DNA of 7,728 nucleotides from Nitrosomonadaceae bacterium (GTDB taxonomy: Bacteria; Pseudomonadota; Gammaproteobacteria; Burkholderiales; Usitatibacteraceae): positions 1 to 7,728 of the forward strand of contig JAJTHU010000054.1 in assembly GCA_021300055.1 (NCBI GenBank). The letters run 5' to 3'. The position numbers and the translations under genes were made by a program. The first letter of the stretch is position 1. Each line of letters starts with the position of its first letter. Below, piece after piece: positions 1 to 4,850 of the stretch. The notes beneath the pieces were generated by a model. The model searched no databases and was not told the DNA's origin. It saw nothing but the letters and a program-made list of their open reading frames with translations.

Positions 1-1
1 A

Positions 2-619
2 GACGGCGGGACGGTCGGCGCGCGTGTTGTTCGCACGCCAACAGTGGAGTTTGACGTCGGCTTTGCTGGCGCGCTCGGAGCTTCAAGCGAGGACGTCAAG
101 GTGCGCCAAGGTATGCCCGACTTGGGTTTTCAGTTTGAGTTCGGTCCACGCGTGCGTTGGAATATTGCACGCCCGTCGACAGACTCCGTCGTACGTGTCG
201 ATCTTCCCGTAAGAGCGGTATTCGAAGCCAAAGGTGGGCTGACACATCGCGGCTACGCAGTTGAGCCAAGACTCTCTTACGCCGACCAGGATATCGGCAA
301 CGGCTTTGGCATCACCGCTAGCATCGGCGCAGTTTTCGGCGACCGCAAATTCAATGAGTACCTCTACGGCGTGCCGCGTGAATTCGCAACGCGCTCGCGC
401 AGCGCCTATGCGGCGAAGAGCGGTTTGATCACACCACGTGCGCAAGTGTCGCTATCGCATCGCCTGACGGATGATGTGCGTTTGTTTAGTTTTGTGCGCC
501 ACGATTTCTCTGACAGCGGCGCCAACACCGATAGTCCGCTGCACATCAAGAACGGCGGTACATCGTTTGGGCTTGGGCTCGTCTGGACGCTTGGGCGCTC
601 TAGCCAGCGCGAGCGGTAG
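2..619 (+). CDS. MipA/OmpV family outer-membrane protein, C-terminal part (5' end outside window)
   Basis: The frame is open from base 2 to the TAG at 617-619, giving 205 codons with no start in the window. A GTG at 44 is internal, because homologous-looking sequence (RTPTVEFDVGFAG) runs across it. The stretch with RQGMPDLGFQFEFGPR is the typical central signature of the MipA/OmpV family, followed by alternating beta-strand segments and a last strand near SFGLGLVWTL. Members are outer-membrane beta-barrels of about 250-280 residues; E. coli MipA was described as a scaffold linking MltA and PBP1B, and others respond to stress or antibiotics. The signal peptide and first strands are therefore missing here. 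The protein ends in a short hydrophilic tail (GRSSQRER) rather than a terminal aromatic residue, which I believe also occurs in other members. It is convergent with the regulator gene at 906-1652. The family call is good; a precise role cannot be given. Confidence 0.85.
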   Translation, partial: DGGTVGARVVRTPTVEFDVGFAGALGASSEDVKVRQGMPDLGFQFEFGPRVRWNIARPSTDSVVRVDLPVRAVFEAKGGLTHRGYAVEPRLSYADQDIGNGFGITASIGAVFGDRKFNEYLYGVPREFATRSRSAYAAKSGLITPRAQVSLSHRLTDDVRLFSFVRHDFSDSGANTDSPLHIKNGGTSFGLGLVWTLGRSSQRER

Positions 620-905
620 ACCACAGGCTACCGCGGGGACGGGCCAGTCCCGATTAGCCTTCACCGCTTCGGTGACGGATTTCTGGGCATCCAGCACATC
701 ACTTGCGATCGGGACGTGACCAAGCTTGTGTAACGCTAGCGCGTTCGGCACAATTCGGCCATACAAGCGGACGCTCGATGGCCAGTTGAGTCGCGCGCCC
801 AGCCGTCGAAAGACCTAGACACTGGCCCTTGGTGAAACGCATACTAGAGAAGGGGGTCATGAACGCCACAAATTGGCGCTGCTAATGTGCTGTCGTATCT
901 TGGTG
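620..905. other. Convergent intergenic gap, no convincing gene
   Basis: This 286-bp gap separates the MipA-like gene and the response-regulator gene, which point towards each other, so both transcripts should end here. Short dyads are visible: GGGAC/GTCCC at 636-651, TCACCG/CGGTGA at 661-675 and CGCCA/TGGCG at 864-878. None is followed by a clear T-run on either strand. An 8-bp pair GTCCCGAT (647-654) and ATCGGGAC (708-715) brackets the middle hairpin. Small open frames exist but none looks like a protein. Confidence 0.6.
661..675. terminator. Weak hairpin, possible transcript end of the MipA-like gene
   Basis: TCACCG, a 3-nt CTT loop and CGGTGA form a perfect 6-bp stem 41 bp after the MipA-like stop codon. 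There is no T-run on either side, so it is at best part of a non-canonical terminator or an RNA end-protecting hairpin. Confidence 0.25.
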
Positions 906-1652
906 CTAACCGCGCTGCCTAAACAGGCCTTGGTACGGCAAACTCACTGGGAGCTTGTCGGCGCAGCCGACCAGCTTCAATGTCATCGATTCACCGCTGC
1001 GCGTGACCGAGTCGATCATACTGGCTTGCACAATGGTACTGCGATGCACCTGCCAGAAGAGCTCTGGATCAAGGCTCTCGCAGAGTTCCTTGATAGTGCG
1101 TCGGATGTGGCACTCGCCGCGCTTGCTAACCACCTTGGTGTATTTCGCGTCAGCTTGAAAATAGATGACGTCTTCAGTTGGGACGAACTTGATCTGATTG
1201 CCTGCAGTAGCTTGAATCCAGCGGATGTAGTCGGGACGATGGAGATTAGTAAGGCGACGTAGCGCCTCAACGACATCCGCTGGTGGTTGCGTGACACGTT
1301 GTCGCAAGCGCGCTGTGGTGACCGCGAGGCGCTCGGCCACAATTGGCTTCACCACAAAATCTAGCGCGCCTTCTTCAAAGGCTGCAGCGGCGTAGTTAGC
1401 GTGTGCGGTGACGAACACCACGTGCGCTCGTCCTGAAACGAGGCGGGCAACTTCGAGTCCATTGAGTCCGGGTAAATGGATATCCAGAAAAACAATGTCG
1501 GGCATGCGCTCACCGATGAGCCTAACAGCCTCGATGCCGTCTTTTGCTGTGCGCGTGGTATCCAGATCAGACCATAGCGTCGCAAGGTGGGTCGTTAGGC
1601 TTTGCAGCAGAAAAGGCTCATCTTCGACGATCACAGCAGAAAACTGGGTCAT
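906..1652 (-). CDS. LytTR-family response regulator (REC + LytTR DNA-binding)
   Basis: The 248-residue product has a receiver domain (about 4-118) and a LytTR DNA-binding domain (about 143-246). In the receiver, the acidic cluster is E10-D11-E12, the expected phospho-acceptor is D57 in VFLDIHLPG, the switch threonine is T82 and the conserved lysine is K102 in VKP. The LytTR part shows the family patterns VIYFQADAKYTKV and FWQVHRSTIV. Such proteins are cytoplasmic transcription factors that bind paired direct repeats upstream of targets. The length matches the LytR/AlgR/YehT group. The ATG lies 5 bp after the stop of the kinase gene with no obvious Shine-Dalgarno site, so translation is probably coupled to it. 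It is the natural partner of that kinase. Its targets cannot be read from this window; no clear repeat pair was found upstream of the operon. Family call very sure, target unknown. Confidence 0.95.
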   Translation of the reverse strand: MTQFSAVIVEDEPFLLQSLTTHLATLWSDLDTTRTAKDGIEAVRLIGERMPDIVFLDIHLPGLNGLEVARLVSGRAHVVFVTAHANYAAAAFEEGALDFVVKPIVAERLAVTTARLRQRVTQPPADVVEALRRLTNLHRPDYIRWIQATAGNQIKFVPTEDVIYFQADAKYTKVVSKRGECHIRRTIKELCESLDPELFWQVHRSTIVQASMIDSVTRSGESMTLKLVGCADKLPVSLPYQGLFRQRG

Positions 1653-1657
1653 TTCAT

Positions 1658-2680
1658 TTAGCGTATAGGGATACTTGGCGTCGACTTTATGGGGATTCGA
1701 AGCGTTGCTTCGACGCCATGCGGTTGGCGATGCGTTAATTCAAGCGTCGCCTGTTTGGCGTATAGCGTGTCGAGCCTTTCGCGCAAGTTATTTAGACCCA
1801 TGCCGCTCCCCAAGTTGTCGCCGAATCCAATCCCGGTGTCGTACACCTTAAGGGTTAGATCATTGCCCTCACGAATGGCTCTAACGGTGACCATCCCACC
1901 CTGCGGTAGGCGGTCGATTCCATGCTTGACGGCATTCTCGACGAGTGTCAATACACCGAGCGGAGGCACTGGAATGCTACGCAGTTCTTCAGCGACATCG
2001 ATCTCAAACCTAAGTCTTGTGCCCATGCGAATCTGCATGATTTGCAAATATGAGTGAGCCCGCTCCATCTCCTGCCCCAGACGCCCTGTACCACTGCGTA
2101 CCTCGGGAATTGCTGCCTTAAGGTAAGTAATAAGATGCTGTAGCATTTTCTCCGCGTCTGAAGCGGAGGTGCGCACGAGCTCCTGCACATTAGCGAGGGT
2201 GTTGTAAAGGAAGTGTGGCTCGATTTGCGCTTGCAATGCATTGAGCCTCAGCTCAACCAATTGCCGCTCTGTCTTTACTTGTCGCTCAGACTCTTCACGA
2301 ATGATGTTGGAGATCAAGAACAAAGACGAAAATGCGATGGCGATAAGTAGATCTTTACCACCGCCAAACTGCGCTGGGTAAGGTGGTGAAAAAAAAAGAC
2401 TAATGCCCAGTTCCGTCAGATACGACGCGGCCGATGCACTGAAAATGGCCGCGACGACCTTTCCGAGTAAGCCGAGCCCACGTGACAAATGGTTCGAGAC
2501 GCTCAGCGCCAAAGCATAGACGATGAGTAGGCGACTGAGCCATGTGAACCAAACCTTGCCCGAGTCGCCTACGTACCAGACGACGATCAAAGCAAATCCA
2601 GCGAAAACCCAAGCGTACTCGGGTTTTGGCTCGAGAAAGCTAGCGCATTTTGAAATCAAGGTTCTGCGGAGCGCGTGCAT
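1658..2680 (-). CDS. Membrane sensor histidine kinase, LytS/YehU type (His_kinase + HATPase_c)
   Basis: The 340-residue protein starts with about four hydrophobic segments (near 23-38, 43-62, 72-98 and 110-127). A helical linker (about 128-150) leads to the His_kinase domain with the phospho-acceptor H156 in QIEPHFLYN. The ATP-binding domain has the N box LVENAVKHG (N249, H253), DTGIGFG at 281-287 and GSGMGL at 291-296. These are the marks of the LytS/YehU/AlgZ kinases that pair with LytTR regulators, and such a regulator follows 5 bp downstream. No periplasmic sensor domain is seen, so sensing would be within the membrane or through a partner, possibly the exported protein encoded just upstream. 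The start chosen is ATG at 2680: GAGGA lies 5 nt upstream, while the longer TTG start at 2734 has no ribosome site. It overlaps the upstream gene by 41 bp. A run of nine T on the coding strand (2389-2397) lies in the third membrane segment. Confidence 0.93.
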   Translation of the reverse strand: MHALRRTLISKCASFLEPKPEYAWVFAGFALIVVWYVGDSGKVWFTWLSRLLIVYALALSVSNHLSRGLGLLGKVVAAIFSASAASYLTELGISLFFSPPYPAQFGGGKDLLIAIAFSSLFLISNIIREESERQVKTERQLVELRLNALQAQIEPHFLYNTLANVQELVRTSASDAEKMLQHLITYLKAAIPEVRSGTGRLGQEMERAHSYLQIMQIRMGTRLRFEIDVAEELRSIPVPPLGVLTLVENAVKHGIDRLPQGGMVTVRAIREGNDLTLKVYDTGIGFGDNLGSGMGLNNLRERLDTLYAKQATLELTHRQPHGVEATLRIPIKSTPSIPIR

Positions 2681-3227
2681 CGGGGTCCTCGGGAGGAACG
2701 GTTTTGGTGGTGACTGGGACCGTCGCCGACACAACTTCGAACTTGACGTCTTCCACCCATAAATGCCCTCGATCCACCATTAGCACACCAAAGGCAATTC
2801 TTTCGGTACCGCTGGGTGCATCAAGCACAATTTCGTAACGCTTCCAGTCAGTCGATCCCTTTATGGGACGATCCATCATGTTGTCAAAACTGAGCACTTT
2901 GCCGCGCTTTCCATCAACTCTCATCCAAAGGCCCGCGGCTTGTTTCAGGTTCTCAGTCTTGATCTGGGCAGAGATGCGGACACGATTACCCTCATATTGG
3001 CTAGCAAGAAACGTCTGCATCATCGTCCCAAATCCATCAGTATCCCCACGGCCCTGCAGGTAACCCGCCGGGCCGCCAAGCCTCCCAGCTTTTTCGCTTA
3101 TCCCGATGCTGTAGGACTGAGGATCGGAACCTGCCAGCATCCAGCCAGGGATACGTGGCTGCGCAGAAACGGTTAGGGCGATCAACGCCCCAAGAAGCGC
3201 TGCGAACCAAACAACTCTGTATGTCAT
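2640..3227 (-). CDS. Exported small protein with predicted beta-sandwich (carbohydrate-binding-like) fold, function unknown
   Basis: The 195-residue product begins with a signal peptide: MTYRVVW, a hydrophobic core up to about residue 20, and a likely cleavage after VSA (residue 22). No cysteine follows, so it is not a lipoprotein; it should be periplasmic or secreted. The mature part begins PRIPGWMLAGSDPQSYSIG and contains GFGTMMQTF, RVRISAQIKTE, AGLWMRVDG, FDNMMDRPIKGSTDW and WVEDVKFEVV. The 'polar-pattern, WxRVDG, FDNM, PIxGTxDW, DVxFEVV' order matches a domain I recall from stand-alone proteins and from some proteins annotated as AraC-type or other regulators, apparently a jelly-roll resembling carbohydrate-binding modules. 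No catalytic residues are recognisable. The C-terminus (about 170-195) is a Pro- and charge-rich tail. The start ATG 3227 has AAGGAG 6 nt upstream, preferred over GTG 3257. First gene of the kinase-regulator operon. It could bind the signal or be a co-expressed effector; that is inference. Confidence 0.8.
   Translation of the reverse strand: MTYRVVWFAALLGALIALTVSAQPRIPGWMLAGSDPQSYSIGISEKAGRLGGPAGYLQGRGDTDGFGTMMQTFLASQYEGNRVRISAQIKTENLKQAAGLWMRVDGKRGKVLSFDNMMDRPIKGSTDWKRYEIVLDAPSGTERIAFGVLMVDRGHLWVEDVKFEVVSATVPVTTKTVPPEDPDARAPQNLDFKMR
2686..2690 (-). promoter_or_regulatory. Ribosome binding site deciding the kinase start (inside upstream gene)
   Basis: GAGGA is read on the minus strand 5 nt before ATG 2680. 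It lies inside the coding sequence of the exported protein. It favours the 340-residue kinase over the longer TTG-started form. Confidence 0.6.
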
Positions 3228-3233
3228 GTTGAT

Positions 3234-3239
3234 CTCCTT
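3234..3239 (-). promoter_or_regulatory. Strong ribosome binding site of the exported protein gene
   Basis: AAGGAG is read on the minus strand 6 nt before ATG 3227. It fixes the start and removes the ten extra N-terminal residues of the longer frame, which would have spoiled the signal peptide. Confidence 0.8.
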
Positions 3240-3240
3240 G

Positions 3241-3258
3241 AGTGATGACATGATCACT
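3241..3258. promoter_or_regulatory. Dyad AGTGAT-N6-ATCACT in the leader of the exported protein gene
   Basis: Two perfect 6-bp arms with a 6-bp centre (GACATG) lie 13 bp upstream of ATG 3227, just before the ribosome site. The size fits a dimeric repressor operator or a small RNA hairpin in the leader. No known regulator is recognised; chance is possible. Confidence 0.3.
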
Positions 3259-3510
3259 TTAGCGATCCACCGGTCCGGACTGGAAGCGTATTGCGACGGT
3301 TACCGGTTGGCGTGCGACAGATTCGATGAACACGAATCACGGTTCTTGACCTCAGGGATGCGCGATCAATAGGGTTCAGAGTCACAACGTTTTGCTTTGA
3401 TTCCGCGGGTCAAAACATGAAATCAGGAGGCAGTCGGGAACCGCCGCTTCGGGAAAGTCGTAGGAATGCTATGGGGCAACAGTTAGCATTTGGGCCGAAG
3501 CGTTGCTACT

Positions 3511-3529
3511 TAACTTGCTGCGCAAGTTA
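3511..3529. terminator. Short hairpin after dnaJ
   Basis: TAACTTGC, a 3-nt loop and GCAAGTTA form a perfect 8-bp stem 31 bp beyond the dnaJ stop codon. There is no T-run on the minus strand afterwards, so it is not a canonical Rho-independent terminator. Together with the larger inverted repeat it may mark or protect the 3' end of the chaperone mRNA. Confidence 0.35.
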
Positions 3530-3539
3530 GCGTTCGCCG

Positions 3540-3587
3540 CAAGGTAAAGGATTTCTTCGCTAAGAGGCGAAGAAATCCTTTACCTTG
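3540..3587 (-). repeat. Perfect 21-bp inverted repeat overlapping the dnaJ 3' end
   Basis: Bases 3540-3560 and 3567-3587 are exact reverse complements, separated by 6 bp. In dnaJ sense, the first arm encodes the C-terminal residues DKVKDFFA, the loop carries part of the last codons, and the TAG stop (3562-3560) straddles the loop and the second arm. The mRNA would form a very stable 21-bp hairpin. No T-run follows, so it is not a standard intrinsic terminator, but it may act as a transcript end, a stability element or a barrier to 3' exonucleases. It could also be a recent inverted copy made by template switching during replication. Confidence 0.9.
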
Positions 3588-4714
3588 TCCATAAAGCTCT
3601 TCGCGCGCGGATTGTGTTTGTCGCCGTCTTTCTTGTTGATCTCTTCCAGCTCGCGCAGCAATTCTTTTTGTCGATCGGTCAGTCGTACCGGTGTTTCGAT
3701 CACCACGTGACACATCAAGTCGCCAGATGAGGTCTGACGAATCGGCTTAATGCCTTTGCCGCGCAGACGGAACACTTGCCCCGATTGTGTTTCTGCGGGC
3801 ACCTTGATCTTCGCGCCGCCGTCGAGCGTCGGAATTTCGATCTCGCCGCCAAGGGCTGCGACCGTAAAGCTGATCGGCATTTCGCAATGCAAGTCTGCGC
3901 CGTCTCGCTGAAAAACCGGATGGGGTTTGAGTTGCACGACGACGTAAAGGTCACCCGGTGGACCGCCGTTGACGCCTGCTTCGCCTTCGCCAGCCAAGCG
4001 GATGCGATCTCCATCATCAACGCCGGCGGGGATCTTCACCGATAGCGTTTTGTGTTTTTTCACGCGACCCGCACCGTCGCAAACACGGCAGGGGTCAGTA
4101 ATGATCTTGCCCATACCATGGCAGGTTGGGCACGTCTGCTGTAGCGAAAAGAAGCCTTGCTGCATGCGCACTTGCCCGGCACCGCCGCAGGTGTGGCAGG
4201 TCTTGGCCTGTGTACCGGGCTTTGCGCCCGTTCCGTTACAGGTATCGCATTCCTCAAGCGCAGGGATGCGAATCTTGGTCTCGGTACCGCGCGCCGCTTG
4301 TTCGAGCGTGATTTCCAAGTTGTAACGCAAATCGGAGCCGCGATAGACCTGCTGACCGCCACCGCGTCCGCCGCTTCTGCCACCTGCACCGCCAAAGATC
4401 TCGCCGAAGATGTCACCGAATGCTTCGGAGAAACCACCCATCCCCTCTGCGCCAAAACCGCCGGGGCCGCCTGCGCCCATCTGTGGGTTTACACCAGCGT
4501 GACCGTAGGCGTCGTACGCGCGGCGCTTTTCGGGCTCCGAGAGGATCTCGTAGGCTTCTTTCGCCTCTTTGAATTTCTCCTCAGCTTCTTTGCTGTCGGG
4601 GTTACGGTCGGGGTGGTATTTCATGGCGAGCTTGCGGTAAGCCTTCTTGATATCGTCGTCGGACGCATCTCGATTGACGCCAAGAATGTCGTAGAAGTCG
4701 CGTTTGTTTGCCAT
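3560..4714 (-). CDS. dnaJ: Chaperone DnaJ (Hsp40, type I)
   Basis: The 384-residue protein is a full type I DnaJ. The J domain (1-70) has HPD at 34-36, which stimulates DnaK ATPase. A Gly/Phe-rich region follows (about 75-122). The zinc-binding region holds four CxxCxGxG motifs: CDTCNGTG (156-163), CHTCGGAG (173-180), CPTCHGMG (195-202) and CRVCDGAG (209-216). The substrate-binding C-terminal beta domains run to about 350, and the end MDKVKDFFAS is typical. It acts in the cytoplasm, passing unfolded clients to DnaK and, in well-studied bacteria, helping control sigma-32 levels. It lies 136 bp downstream of dnaK in the same direction. The ATG is fixed by the family N-terminus (MANKRDFYDILGV), although no good Shine-Dalgarno site precedes it. 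Its last codons form one arm of a perfect inverted repeat. Confidence 0.98.
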   Translation of the reverse strand: MANKRDFYDILGVNRDASDDDIKKAYRKLAMKYHPDRNPDSKEAEEKFKEAKEAYEILSEPEKRRAYDAYGHAGVNPQMGAGGPGGFGAEGMGGFSEAFGDIFGEIFGGAGGRSGGRGGGQQVYRGSDLRYNLEITLEQAARGTETKIRIPALEECDTCNGTGAKPGTQAKTCHTCGGAGQVRMQQGFFSLQQTCPTCHGMGKIITDPCRVCDGAGRVKKHKTLSVKIPAGVDDGDRIRLAGEGEAGVNGGPPGDLYVVVQLKPHPVFQRDGADLHCEMPISFTVAALGGEIEIPTLDGGAKIKVPAETQSGQVFRLRGKGIKPIRQTSSGDLMCHVVIETPVRLTDRQKELLRELEEINKKDGDKHNPRAKSFMDKVKDFFAS

Positions 4715-4850
4715 GAGATCAAGTCAGTTAGGAGCGGACGTTGCGGCTATTAGCTAGTGTGGCGCGCCCGAATTGTGTCACCAGAATACGAACGGGAGCA
4801 TATGTATGCTCCCGTCGTTTTTTGCATTGCGCTGTCGTTTAGCGCCCTTG
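4715..4850. other. dnaK-dnaJ intergenic spacer
   Basis: This 136-bp spacer contains a strong hairpin (4792-4815) and a small GCGCT/AGCGC dyad (4829-4845) right after the dnaK stop. No sigma-32-like or sigma-70-like promoter for dnaJ is recognisable, so dnaJ probably depends on transcription from dnaK or further upstream. Confidence 0.5.
4792..4823 (+). terminator. Intrinsic-terminator-like hairpin between dnaK and dnaJ, T-run on the plus strand
   Basis: ACGGGAGCATA and TATGCTCCCGT form a perfect 11-bp stem around a 2-nt centre. On the plus strand it is followed by CG and six T (4818-4823), the classic layout. The stem can be extended by 3 bp past one bulged A. On the minus strand, the direction of dnaK transcription, the stem is followed only by TTCGTATT. 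It may therefore stop antisense transcription, or act as a weak partial terminator reducing dnaJ relative to dnaK. Confidence 0.7.

Larger units (their letters stand above)
3228..3539. other. Intergenic region between dnaJ and the kinase operon
   Basis: About 312 bp with no convincing gene or tRNA. The promoter of the minus-strand operon should be here, but I found no good -35/-10 pair and no clear LytTR repeat pair. Visible structure: a dyad near the start codon (3241-3258), a TTTGA/TCAAA dyad at 3396-3414 around CCGCGG, two copies of ACGGTT (3296-3301 and 3339-3344), and a hairpin at 3511-3529. Confidence 0.6.

Noticed and set aside
452..766. Minus-strand frame in the convergent gap running into the MipA-like gene
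   Set aside because: TTG start without a clear ribosome site, and two thirds of it is antisense to the MipA-like coding sequence. The first 45 codons look somewhat protein-like, but this is not enough to call a gene or remnant.
860..886. Tiny plus-strand frame MNATNWRC with AAGGGGG upstream
   Set aside because: Only eight codons, in a convergent gap, with no downstream plus-strand gene for a leader peptide to control.
3296..3344. Two ACGGTT copies as a LytTR binding pair
   Set aside because: Spacing of 43 bp does not fit LytTR direct repeats, which are normally about two helical turns apart, and the matches are short.
3258..3510. tRNA or small RNA gene in the dnaJ-operon gap
   Set aside because: GGTTC-like pieces occur but no cloverleaf with paired acceptor stem could be built, and no promoter-terminator pair was seen.
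4157..4753. Long plus-strand open frame opposite dnaJ (198 codons)
   Set aside because: It is antisense to a highly conserved gene, has no recognisable protein pattern, and results from the codon bias of dnaJ.
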